NCBI GenBank assembly: GCA_002423075.1 | Contig: DIUS01000111.1 | Span: forward strand, 1-10,758 | Source: Microbacteriaceae bacterium UBA6152 | GTDB lineage: Bacteria; Actinomycetota; Actinomycetes; Actinomycetales; Microbacteriaceae | DNA length: 10,758 nucleotides | Direction: 5' to 3' | Part shown: piece after piece, positions 1-6,071 of the stretch | How the letters are laid out: every line of letters begins with the position of its first letter | How positions within the stretch are numbered: position 1 is the stretch's first letter | Program-made: the position numbers and the translations under genes | The notes under the pieces: model-generated | Told to the model about the DNA's origin: nothing | Databases searched by the model: none | Seen by the model: the letters and a program-made list of their open reading frames with translations, nothing else

Positions 1-728
1 TCGCCGCGCTCGGCCAGTGGCAGCTCGAACGCTCGCTCGAGACGGCCATCGTCGACGAGCGCGACACCGAGACCCCTGTGCCGCTTGACTCGATCGCCGA
101 GCCGCAGCAGGTCATGACCACCGAGGCCAGTGGCCGCGTCGTCACGGTGTCGGGCACGTGGGTCGACGGCGATGAGGTCGTCGTGACCGGGCGCCTGAGC
201 GGAGCCGGCGATGCTGGTGGGGCGGAATCCGGTGCCGAGGGTGAGCCGGGCGACTGGGTGCTGCGGCACTTCGTGACCGAGAGCGGTGCGAGCCTCGCGG
301 TGGCTGCGGGGTTCGTGGAGCCTGGTGCGGGCATCCCGACGCTGCCCAGCGGCGACCAGATGCTGACCGGACGCTACGTGCCCAGCGAGTCGCCGCAGCT
401 CAGCGATTTTGAAGCGGGGAAGCGCACGGCGATCGCCGTGGCCGAGCTCATCAACCTGTGGGGCGAGGTCGAGACCGTCTACTCGGGGTATCTCGTGCTC
501 GAGACGCCGCCGCCGGGCCTCGAAGCGATCGCCGCCCCGCCACCGACCGCCGACGTGTCGCTCAACCTGCTCAACCTCTTCTATGCGATCGAGTGGGTCA
601 TCTTCGGCGGCTTCGCCGTGTATCTGTGGTGGAGACTCGTGAAAGATGAGCAGGAGAAGCTTGCCCTGATGGCCGCCGAGTCAGCATCACCGCCCGAGTG
701 GAGCCCTCAGCCTGCGCCCGTAGACTGA
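1..728 (+). CDS. SURF1 family cytochrome oxidase assembly protein (5' end missing)
   Basis: The reading frame is open from the first base (codons begin at base 3), so the start and the first membrane segment lie upstream of the window; 241 residues are visible. SURF1 proteins assist assembly of haem-copper cytochrome c oxidase in the membrane. The first visible residues, LGQWQLER, match the motif that follows the N-terminal membrane helix in this family. The C-terminal part holds the second helix, within NLFYAIEWVIFGGFAVYLWW, followed by a charged KDEQEK tail, as in actinobacterial SURF1 proteins. Between them lies the periplasmic-type beta domain. An acidic, Gly/Ala-rich stretch (about 208-252) interrupts the strand before WVLRHF and looks like a disordered loop insertion. 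The gene stops 4 bases before the next gene, and its stop region contains the likely promoter of that gene. Family assignment is confident; the exact function in this organism is inferred. Confidence 0.9.
   Translation, partial: AALGQWQLERSLETAIVDERDTETPVPLDSIAEPQQVMTTEASGRVVTVSGTWVDGDEVVVTGRLSGAGDAGGAESGAEGEPGDWVLRHFVTESGASLAVAAGFVEPGAGIPTLPSGDQMLTGRYVPSESPQLSDFEAGKRTAIAVAELINLWGEVETVYSGYLVLETPPPGLEAIAAPPPTADVSLNLLNLFYAIEWVIFGGFAVYLWWRLVKDEQEKLALMAAESASPPEWSPQPAPVD
721..726 (+). promoter_or_regulatory. Candidate -10 box (TAGACT) for the DUF3817 gene
   Basis: TAGACT fits the actinobacterial TANNNT -10 pattern and ends exactly 6 bases before the ATG at 733, so transcription would begin at or next to the A of the ATG (leaderless mRNA). 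No good Shine-Dalgarno sequence precedes this ATG, which supports the reading. No clear -35 box is seen at the expected distance. The box overlaps the last codons of the SURF1 gene. Confidence 0.4.
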
Positions 729-732
729 CGGT

Positions 733-1185
733 ATGGCGATCGGCCCTCAGCCCCGGGATATCCCCCTCATCACCCGCACCGTCTCGATCTTCAAGGTCTC
801 GTCGATCGTCACGGGCATCTTCTTGCTCGGCCTCGTCGTCATGATGGTGACGCGCTACGGGTTCGGTCGTGATATCGAGCTGGGCGGCGAGAGCGGGTTT
901 CTCGCTCTGACCCCGATCGATACGCTCACGGGCTTCAATGTCTCGATCTTCCTGCTCACGGTGCATGGATGGCTCTATGTGCTCTACCTGGCCTGCAACT
1001 TCGTGCTGTGGCGCGTCGCCTACCTGGGGTCGGTGAAGCGGGCGTTCCTGCGCTTTCTGTGGATCGCGATGGGCGGCATCATCCCGTTCCTGTCGTTCTA
1101 CTTCGAGCGCCAGGTGCCCCGCGAGGTGGGCGAGATCATTGCGGCGGTCGAGGCCCGTCACGCGAACTCCAAGGCCGGCGCGTGA
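733..1185 (+). CDS. DUF3817 domain membrane protein
   Basis: A 150-residue integral membrane protein of the DUF3817 family, whose biochemical role is unknown. Three hydrophobic segments are visible, at about residues 22-40, 71-94 and 104-123. The conserved features are a basic N-terminal amphipathic part (TRTVSIFKVSSIVTG), a HGW motif at 78-80 at the start of the second helix, and a C-terminal FERQV region. The ATG at 733 is the only sensible start: it follows the SURF1 stop by 4 bases and has a TAGACT box 6 bases upstream. The TGA stop overlaps the GTG of guaA (GTGA), so translation is probably coupled to guaA. As I recall, DUF3817 genes often sit directly before guaA in actinobacteria; whether this reflects function is not known. 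Confidence 0.88.
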   Translation: MAIGPQPRDIPLITRTVSIFKVSSIVTGIFLLGLVVMMVTRYGFGRDIELGGESGFLALTPIDTLTGFNVSIFLLTVHGWLYVLYLACNFVLWRVAYLGSVKRAFLRFLWIAMGGIIPFLSFYFERQVPREVGEIIAAVEARHANSKAGA

Positions 1186-2756
1186 GCGCCACCGACCAGC
1201 GCCCCGTTCTCGTCGTCGACTTCGGCGCGCAATATGCCCAGCTGATCGCACGCCGCGTGCGAGAGGCGAACGTCTACAGCGAGATCGTGCCCCACACCAT
1301 CACCGCAGCCGAGGTCGCGGCGCGCAACCCGGCCGGCATCGTGCTCAGCGGCGGGCCGTCGAGTGTCTACGAGCCGGGCTCGCCGAGTCTCGACCCGGGT
1401 ATTCTGCAGCTGGGGGTGCCCGTCATGGGCATCTGCTACGGCTTTCAGGTCATGGCGCAGCAGCTCGGCGGCGAGGTGGCGAAGACCGGCCGCCGCGAGT
1501 ATGGCGCGACCACGTTGTCGGTGCACGGCGACGGCGGTGCGCTACTCGCCGGCCAGCCCGAGACTCAAACCACGTGGATGAGCCACGGCGACTCGGTCGT
1601 GAAAGCGCCCGAGGGCTTCACGGTGCTCGCGAGTACTGACGACACCCCCGTCGCAGCCTTCGAAAGCGACGAGCGACGCCTCTACGGCGTGCAGTGGCAC
1701 CCCGAGGTCAAGCACTCGGAGTTTGGCCAGCGCGTGCTCGAGAACTTCTTACACCACGCGGCCGGCATCGCCCCCGACTGGAACAGCGGCAGCGTCATCG
1801 CCGAGCAGGTTGAGCGCATCCGCGCCCAGGTGGGAGACGCGCGCGTCATCTGCGGGCTCTCGGGCGGTGTCGACAGCGCTGTCGCGGCGGCGCTCGTGCA
1901 CGCGGCGGTCGGCGATCAGCTCGTCTGCGTCTTCGTCGACCACGGCCTCCTGCGGGCTGACGAGCGTCGCCAGGTCGAAGAGGACTACGTCGCGGCGACG
2001 GGCATCCGTCTCGTGACGGTGGATGCTCGCGCGCAGTTCCTCGACGCGCTCACGGGTGTCACCGACCCCGAGACGAAGCGCAAGATCATCGGCCGCGAGT
2101 TCATCCGCACTTTCGAGAACGCGGCCGAGGCGCTCGTGCTGGAGGCGCAGGGCGCGGGCGAGGCAGTGAAGTACCTCGTGCAGGGAACGCTCTACCCCGA
2201 CGTCGTCGAGTCGGGCGGCGGCACGGGCACCGCGAACATCAAGAGCCACCACAATGTCGGCGGCCTGCCCGACGACCTCGAGTTCGAGCTCGTCGAGCCC
2301 CTGCGCACTCTCTTCAAAGACGAGGTGCGGGCCATCGGCCGCGAGCTGGGGCTGCCTGAGCCGATCGTGGCGCGCCAGCCGTTCCCCGGGCCCGGGCTGG
2401 GCATCCGCATCATCGGTGAGGTGACGCAAGAGCGCCTCGACCTGCTGCGCGAGGCCGACGCGATCGTGCGTGCCGAGCTCACCGCCGCCGGGCTCGACAC
2501 CCAGATCTGGCAGTGCCCGGTCGTGCTGCTCGCCGACGTGCGGTCGGTCGGGGTTCAAGGCGATGGGCGCACATACGGTCACCCGATCGTTCTGCGCCCG
2601 GTCTCGTCAGAAGACGCGATGACCGCCGACTGGACCCGCCTGCCGTACGACGTGCTCGCCCGCATCTCGAACCGCATCACGAACGAGGTCGACGGTGTGA
2701 ACCGGGTCGTGCTCGACGTGACGTCAAAGCCCCCCGGCACGATTGAGTGGGAATAG
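1182..2756 (+). CDS. guaA: GMP synthase (glutamine-hydrolysing)
   Basis: Converts XMP to GMP using ATP and glutamine, the last step of guanine nucleotide synthesis, in the cytosol. The 524 residues match the usual length. The N-terminal class I glutamine amidotransferase domain (about 6-195) has the nucleophile Cys85 in GICYGFQ and the partners His173 and Glu175 in WHPEV. The ATP pyrophosphatase domain follows, with its PP-loop SGGVDS at 227-232, the LYPDVVES segment at 337-344 and PFPGPGLG at 400-407. The C-terminal dimerisation domain ends in the family signature KPPGTIEWE. The GTG at 1182 is chosen because the frame upstream only copies the DUF3817 gene out of frame and the PVLVVDFGAQY start of the family follows at once. 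It overlaps the DUF3817 stop by 4 bases; a weak AAGG lies 7 bases upstream. The stop codon is inside a large hairpin. Confidence 0.98.
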   Translation: MSATDQRPVLVVDFGAQYAQLIARRVREANVYSEIVPHTITAAEVAARNPAGIVLSGGPSSVYEPGSPSLDPGILQLGVPVMGICYGFQVMAQQLGGEVAKTGRREYGATTLSVHGDGGALLAGQPETQTTWMSHGDSVVKAPEGFTVLASTDDTPVAAFESDERRLYGVQWHPEVKHSEFGQRVLENFLHHAAGIAPDWNSGSVIAEQVERIRAQVGDARVICGLSGGVDSAVAAALVHAAVGDQLVCVFVDHGLLRADERRQVEEDYVAATGIRLVTVDARAQFLDALTGVTDPETKRKIIGREFIRTFENAAEALVLEAQGAGEAVKYLVQGTLYPDVVESGGGTGTANIKSHHNVGGLPDDLEFELVEPLRTLFKDEVRAIGRELGLPEPIVARQPFPGPGLGIRIIGEVTQERLDLLREADAIVRAELTAAGLDTQIWQCPVVLLADVRSVGVQGDGRTYGHPIVLRPVSSEDAMTADWTRLPYDVLARISNRITNEVDGVNRVVLDVTSKPPGTIEWE

Positions 2757-2802
2757 AAGCGAGTTCAGCGAGATCATTTCTGATCTCGCTTCGCTTCTAT
2801 TC
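2751..2802 (+). terminator. Long hairpin spanning the guaA stop codon
   Basis: Two perfect stem blocks form one long hairpin. The outer block pairs GAATAGAAGCGA (2751-2762) with its complement at 2791-2802 (12 bp). The inner block pairs AGCGAGATCA (2767-2776) with 2781-2790 (10 bp) around a TTTC loop. The only interruption is a 4-base bulge, GTTC, on the left side. The guaA TAG (2754-2756) lies in the outer left arm. No T-run follows, so this would be a tail-less terminator or an mRNA 3'-end stabiliser. Confidence 0.7.
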
Positions 2803-2825
2803 CTGAGAGGCGTCCCGCCTCTCAG
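2803..2825 (+). terminator. Second, directly adjacent hairpin after guaA
   Basis: CTGAGAGGCG (2803-2812) pairs perfectly with 2816-2825 around a 3-base TCC loop. It begins at the base after the previous hairpin ends, making a tandem hairpin structure. What follows (AGCTTTGAG) is only weakly T-rich. It is probably the second half of a tandem terminator for the SURF1-DUF3817-guaA unit. Confidence 0.6.
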
Positions 2826-3169
2826 AGCTTTGAGCACCGATTGACATGAACGCCTCTACCGAGGTACCCGGTGTGAGCAACCCGCGCGCTGGAGCTGAAG
2901 ACGAAGGCCATTTCTGGCCGTCGCGGCGACGCCAGCGACAAGCGCCATCCCGGCGCTCGGGTCACCTGAGCCCCCGGCAGGCGACCTGCCGCTGGCGCAA
3001 TGTGCCTCCCACGGCACATGCCGCGAGAGGCACACTGCACCAGCCGGGCGTCACCTAGCGCGAGCGGTGCGGTGCGCGGAGTGGCGAACGTGCCGCGGGG
3101 GCGGGTCTGGCAGGCCGGGCCAGGGCGAGCCGGGGCGGGCGAGCAAGGACGGGCGCCCGCCGCAACGAG
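2826..3169. other. Gene-free region rich in inverted repeats
   Basis: I find no convincing gene here; short open frames on both strands give Arg/Pro-rich proteins typical of GC-rich noncoding DNA. There are many inverted repeats: GGCCA/TGGCC around TTTC (2906-2919); CGCCAGCG/CGCTGGCG (2930-2937 with 2990-2997), which encloses AGCGCC/GGCGCT (2941-2957) and CGGCAGG/CCTGCCG (2975-2991, sharing bases with the outer right arm); TGTGCCTC/GAGGCACA (3001-3008 with 3027-3034) around CGGCA/TGCCG; and GGCGGGC/GCCCGCC (3134-3140 with 3155-3161). A consensus -35 TTGACA lies at 2841-2846, with a weak TACCCG 18 bases on and an imperfect dyad around GGTACC (2854-2876). This may be a structured RNA, a degraded repeat element or merely GC-rich spacer. 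Confidence 0.35.
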
Positions 3170-3194
3170 AAAGGGCCGCCCCGAAGGACGGCCC
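3170..3194 (-). terminator. Intrinsic terminator of the Bax inhibitor-1 family gene
   Basis: Read on the minus strand, GGGCCGTCC and GGGCGGCCC pair over 9 bp (one G-U) around a TTCG loop closed by C-G, the very stable UUCG tetraloop. The stem is followed by TTTCTCGTT. It begins 18 bases after the stop codon of the upstream minus-strand gene, the classic place for a Rho-independent terminator. Confidence 0.85.
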
Positions 3195-3212
3195 CATCGA
3201 CACAACGAGAGA

Positions 3213-4019
3213 TCAGTCGCCGCGCAGGATCGCAAGCATGCGCAGAATCTCCAGGTACAGCCAGATGACCGTGACCATGATGCCGAAGGCTGCCTGCCAG
3301 CCCCAGACGGCCGGGGCGCCGCGCTGCACGCCCGTCTTGATCGACTCGAAGTCGAGCACGAGTGAGTAGGAGGCGAGCAGGATGACGAACACGCCGATCA
3401 GCACGCCCCACGGGATGCCGAACGGTCCCGGCGTGCTGCCGAGACCGAAGGCATCGTCGGTGACGCCGAAGATCATGAGCCCCATGTTGATGAGCGAGAA
3501 GACCATGTAGCCGACCATGGCAACGAGGAAGATCTTGGTCGCGCGCTTGGAAGCGCGGATCTTGCCGCTCGCGAACAGGGCGAGCGTGACGCCCACGACC
3601 GCGAAGGTACCGATGACGGCCTGCGTCACGATGCCGGGGTAGATCTGCTCGAAGACGCCGGAGATGCCGCCGACGAAGAGACCCTGTGCGGCCGAGTACG
3701 CGAGGATGAGCGCCGGCGACGGCTTCTTCTTGAAGATGTTGACGAGTGCGAGAACGAAGCCGACGATCGCTGCGGGGATCATGAGGGCGGGGATGAACCA
3801 GCCGACGGCCGCCGTCGCGAGCAGAACGACGAACGCGAGAACCGTCTTCTGGATCGTGTTCTCATACGTCATGCGGTCCATTTGCTCGGGCGTCGCCGAC
3901 GAGCGCGCGTACAGTTCGTCGAGCTGCTGAGCGGAGGGCTCTTGCGTCCACTGGATCGCCTTGGTGGCGCTCTGCGTGAAGGCAGGGGAGTTCGAGAATG
4001 CGGGGTTTGAAGTGGCCAT
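3213..4019 (-). CDS. Bax inhibitor-1/YccA family membrane protein
   Basis: A 268-residue protein of the Bax inhibitor-1 (TMBIM/YccA/YbhL) superfamily, seven-helix membrane proteins; some members conduct calcium or interact with the FtsH protease, but the role in actinobacteria is unsettled. After a polar N-terminal part (1-55, FSNSPAFTQSATK, probably cytoplasmic) there are hydrophobic segments at about 57-75, 78-96, 104-121, 131-150, 162-184, 204-223 and 240-258. The conserved C-terminal part has LVLDFESIKTGV (220-231) and the WLYLEILRML end; the Asp and Glu here belong to the conserved acidic positions of the family. The frame stays open far upstream, but the ATG at 4019 is the right start: family similarity begins there and a TACACT box ends 6 bases upstream. 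A UUCG-loop terminator follows the stop. The gene is probably monocistronic. Confidence 0.92.
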   Translation of the reverse strand: MATSNPAFSNSPAFTQSATKAIQWTQEPSAQQLDELYARSSATPEQMDRMTYENTIQKTVLAFVVLLATAAVGWFIPALMIPAAIVGFVLALVNIFKKKPSPALILAYSAAQGLFVGGISGVFEQIYPGIVTQAVIGTFAVVGVTLALFASGKIRASKRATKIFLVAMVGYMVFSLINMGLMIFGVTDDAFGLGSTPGPFGIPWGVLIGVFVILLASYSLVLDFESIKTGVQRGAPAVWGWQAAFGIMVTVIWLYLEILRMLAILRGD

Positions 4020-4025
4020 GCGAGA

Positions 4026-4031
4026 AGTGTA
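4026..4031 (-). promoter_or_regulatory. Candidate -10 box (TACACT) for the Bax inhibitor-1 family gene
   Basis: On the minus strand TACACT is followed by TCTCGC and then the ATG, so the expected transcription start is at the A of the ATG. No Shine-Dalgarno sequence is present. A -35 box is not recognisable 16-18 bases upstream. Confidence 0.5.
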
Positions 4032-4063
4032 GAGAATCTCGCCCCGAAATCGCCCCGCGAACC

Positions 4064-4573
4064 CTAAGGCGAGGCTGGGGACCGCTTTCCCCGCGGAGGC
4101 CGAGCGAGCGCCCACGCCCACCAGGCCGAGCCGACGAGCACGACAGTCGAGAGTGCCAGCGACAGCAGCATGCCGTCGTACTCGCCGAACAGCCCGACGG
4201 CGGCGACACCATTGAGCAGCACGGGGCCGAGCGCCAGGTAGCTGCGCGCCGGGCGATGGCGCACGATGAGCCAGCAGACGAACGGCACGGTGAGAGTCCA
4301 CACTGACTGAGGCCCCGTGAGCAGCAGCCACACGACGAGCGTGCTGGGCAGCAGGGGCACGAGCCGCCTCCACGCCGTCGCCGGCATGATCAGCCATCCG
4401 ATGACGTGCGCGGTCGACCCGATGATGAGCGGAATCAGGTCTTCGGTGCGGGCAGCCTGCAGGTGCACGAGCCCGCCGGCGATGAGCACGAGCCCGGCGT
4501 TCACGCGACCCCGGTAACTGCCCCACCGCAGCGGCAACAGGGCTGCAGGTTCGACCCAGGCCAGAGCGGTCAT
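4064..4573 (-). CDS. Multi-pass membrane protein of unknown function
   Basis: A 169-residue hydrophobic protein that I cannot assign to a named family. About five or six membrane segments are visible, at roughly residues 26-38, 46-66, 72-87, 90-105, 111-130 and 135-156, with basic loops (ARTED, WRR, RHRPAR) and a basic C-terminal tail (PPRGKRSPASP) that is likely cytoplasmic. The start chosen is the ATG at 4573, whose ATGA overlaps the stop of the DUF4190 gene; a longer frame exists but its extension only runs out of frame through that gene. The overlap suggests the two proteins are co-translated and may act together. The stop is 44 bases before the start of the Bax inhibitor-1 family gene, which has its own promoter. 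Confidence 0.75.
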   Translation of the reverse strand: MTALAWVEPAALLPLRWGSYRGRVNAGLVLIAGGLVHLQAARTEDLIPLIIGSTAHVIGWLIMPATAWRRLVPLLPSTLVVWLLLTGPQSVWTLTVPFVCWLIVRHRPARSYLALGPVLLNGVAAVGLFGEYDGMLLSLALSTVVLVGSAWWAWALARPPRGKRSPASP

Positions 4574-4896
4574 CCGTTCAGCACGCGCCAGATGACGACG
4601 CCGCCGACGATCGCTCCGACGAGCCAGACGTAGCCCAGGCCGACCGCGACCCACGCGATGACGATGCCCCGCTCCGTGCCCTGCGAACGCGAGATCTGGC
4701 TCGCCGCGATGTGGCCGAAGAGGGCGGCGAGCGGGCTGAGCATGACGGCGAGAACGATCGCAGCGACGGCCAGCGCGTTGAGCTTCGGCCGCGGCCGGGT
4801 CGCCAGCTGCTGCTCGAATGACGGGCTCTGCTGCGGCAGGCGCGAGAGAGGTGGCTCGCTCGCGTCTGCGGGGGCCTCGTCTGCGGTGGCGCTCAT
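4570..4896 (-). CDS. DUF4190 domain membrane protein
   Basis: A 108-residue protein with a disordered N-terminal third rich in Pro, Ser, Glu and Gln (1-38), followed by the two hydrophobic segments of DUF4190 (about 40-60 and 77-104). Between them is the family motif GHIAASQI (61-68), then a short polar hairpin with SRSQGTERG. DUF4190 proteins are common in actinobacteria and have no established function. The ATG at 4896 is preceded on the minus strand by TAGCGT and 6 bases, with a TTCACG -35 element 17 bases further up, and no ribosome binding site, so the message is probably leaderless. It is the first gene of a two-gene unit, overlapping the downstream membrane protein gene by 4 bases. Confidence 0.82.
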   Translation of the reverse strand: MSATADEAPADASEPPLSRLPQQSPSFEQQLATRPRPKLNALAVAAIVLAVMLSPLAALFGHIAASQISRSQGTERGIVIAWVAVGLGYVWLVGAIVGGVVIWRVLNG

Positions 4897-4902
4897 GCTC
4901 TG

Positions 4903-4908
4903 ACGCTA
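4903..4908 (-). promoter_or_regulatory. -10 box (TAGCGT) of the DUF4190 gene; half of a divergent palindrome
   Basis: On the minus strand TAGCGT is followed by CAGAGC and the ATG at 4896. Seventeen bases upstream is TTCACG (4931-4926), matching four of six positions of TTGACA. This -35 element covers the GTG start of the divergent gene. Confidence 0.55.
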
Positions 4909-4913
4909 TCGCG

Positions 4914-4919
4914 TAGCGT
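4914..4919 (+). promoter_or_regulatory. -10 box (TAGCGT) of the phosphodiesterase gene; half of a divergent palindrome
   Basis: TAGCGT is followed by 7 bases and the GTG at 4927. It is the exact reverse complement of the opposing -10 box, 5 bases away (ACGCTA-TCGCG-TAGCGT). The -35 position would lie at about 4891-4896, over the ATG of the DUF4190 gene, and shows no consensus match. Confidence 0.5.
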
Positions 4920-4926
4920 GGTCGGC

Positions 4927-6006
4927 GTGAATGAGCCTGCGCCCGCGTCGTCGGCGCCGACGGATGCGCGCCCGCTCGTCATCGCCCACCGCGGTGCCAG
5001 CGGCTACCGTCCCGAGCACACCGAGTCGGCATACCGGCTCGCGCTTGCGCTGGGCGCCGAGGCGATCGAGCCCGACGTCGTCGCCACGCGCGACGGCGAA
5101 TTGGTGCTGCGGCACGAGAACGAGATTTCGGGCACGACCGATGTCGCCGAGCGCCCCGAGTTCGCCGACCGCCGCACGACGCGCGAGATCGACGGCGCAC
5201 GCATCACCGGATGGTTCACCGAAGACTTCACGTGGGCAGAGCTCAGCACGCTGCGGGCCCGTGAGCGGCTGCCGCAGGTGCGGCCGTCGTCGGCGCGCTT
5301 CGATGGGCGCTTCGGGCTGCTGCGCTTGCGCGACCTGCAGCGGCTCATCGACGAGGCCCCGCCCGCGCCCGGCACGGGTCGGCCGGTGCGCCTCGTCGTC
5401 GAGGTCAAGCACGCCACCCACTTCGCCGCGCGCGGGCTGCCGCTCGACGAGCTCGTCGAGGCCGAGCTGCGCGGCTGGGGGCAGCCCGGCCAGCTCGTCG
5501 TCGAGGCCTTCGAGCAGACCGTGCTCGGGCAGCTGCAGTCCCGCGGCCTCGCGGCCGAATACGTCTACCTGCTCGAGAGGGCGGGCAGCGCCGCCGACCT
5601 GGTCGCGCGTCACGGCGCCGCCGCGATCTCGTACGACGGCCAGTTGACCGACGCCGGGCTCGCGCGTATCGCCGCCGCCGGCATCGACGGCGTCAGCGTC
5701 GACACTGCTCTGCTCGTGAAGGCCGAGCCGCGAGGGGCGGGCCAGCCGGGCTCGGCCTGGACGCCCCTCGGCAACGGGATCGCAGCATCCGACCTCGTCG
5801 ATCGTGCGCGCGCCGCGGGGCTCGCGACCTATACGTGGACTCTCCGTGCCGAGAACCGCTTCCTTCCCGCCCCGTGCCGCATCGGCGCGAACGGGGCCGC
5901 GCCCGGCGACTGGATGACGTTCTTCCAGGCCGTCATGCGCACGGGGCTCGACGGCGTCTTCGCCGATCAGCCCGACCTCGCCCTCGAGGCCCGCGCCGCG
6001 CTCTGA
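4927..6006 (+). CDS. Glycerophosphodiester phosphodiesterase family protein
   Basis: Members hydrolyse glycerophosphodiesters (deacylated phospholipids) to glycerol 3-phosphate and an alcohol. The 359-residue TIM-barrel protein has the family signature near the N-terminus: His21 and Arg22 in AHRGASGYRPEHT, the metal ligands Glu48 and Asp50 in EPDVV, and the second catalytic His63 in LRHENEI followed by TTDVA, as in GlpQ-like members with HE instead of HD. A third metal ligand is likely Glu159 in VVEVKH. The C-terminal YTWTLRAENRFLP and GVFADQPD strands complete the barrel. There is no signal peptide, so it is probably cytoplasmic. Of the in-frame GTG codons at 4918 and 4927, I chose 4927 because 4918 overlaps the TAGCGT box and 4927 lies 7 bases after it. 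The substrate cannot be read from the sequence. Confidence 0.9.
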   Translation: MNEPAPASSAPTDARPLVIAHRGASGYRPEHTESAYRLALALGAEAIEPDVVATRDGELVLRHENEISGTTDVAERPEFADRRTTREIDGARITGWFTEDFTWAELSTLRARERLPQVRPSSARFDGRFGLLRLRDLQRLIDEAPPAPGTGRPVRLVVEVKHATHFAARGLPLDELVEAELRGWGQPGQLVVEAFEQTVLGQLQSRGLAAEYVYLLERAGSAADLVARHGAAAISYDGQLTDAGLARIAAAGIDGVSVDTALLVKAEPRGAGQPGSAWTPLGNGIAASDLVDRARAAGLATYTWTLRAENRFLPAPCRIGANGAAPGDWMTFFQAVMRTGLDGVFADQPDLALEARAAL

Positions 6007-6056
6007 CCCGGCGAAGGGCGACGGATGCTCGCGGCGGGGGAGTCGGCGGCCCGACC

Positions 6057-6062
6057 TAGACT
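6057..6062 (+). promoter_or_regulatory. Candidate -10 box (TAGACT) for pcrA
   Basis: TAGACT ends 9 bases before the pcrA ATG, so the mRNA would have a leader of no more than about three bases. The intervening GGGGCGG could also act as a poor ribosome binding site if transcription starts further upstream. No -35 box is evident. Confidence 0.4.
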
Positions 6063-6071
6063 GGGGCGGTC

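Noticed and set aside
969..1181. Upstream extension of guaA
   Set aside because: It is an out-of-frame reading of the DUF3817 gene; GuaA similarity begins just after the GTG at 1182.
3206..3220. 15-base sequence CGAGAGATCAGTCGC repeated at 10465-10479 in the sucC leader
   Set aside because: One copy lies across the end of the Bax inhibitor-1 family gene and the other in a leader; with no shared context or flanking similarity, it is most likely coincidence.
2822..3235. Open frames on both strands in the guaA-Bax inhibitor interval
   Set aside because: Arg/Pro/Ala-rich translations, no ribosome binding sites, overlap with the terminators and no recognisable family; typical of GC-rich noncoding DNA.
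4020..4526. Long in-frame upstream extension of the Bax inhibitor-1 family gene on the minus strand
   Set aside because: The extension is an Arg/Ala-rich out-of-frame reading of the 4064-4573 membrane protein gene; family similarity and the -10 box both place the start at 4019.
4574..4654. Upstream extension of the 169-residue membrane protein
   Set aside because: It runs through the DUF4190 gene in another frame and has an Arg-rich composition; the ATGA overlap at 4570-4573 is a better start.
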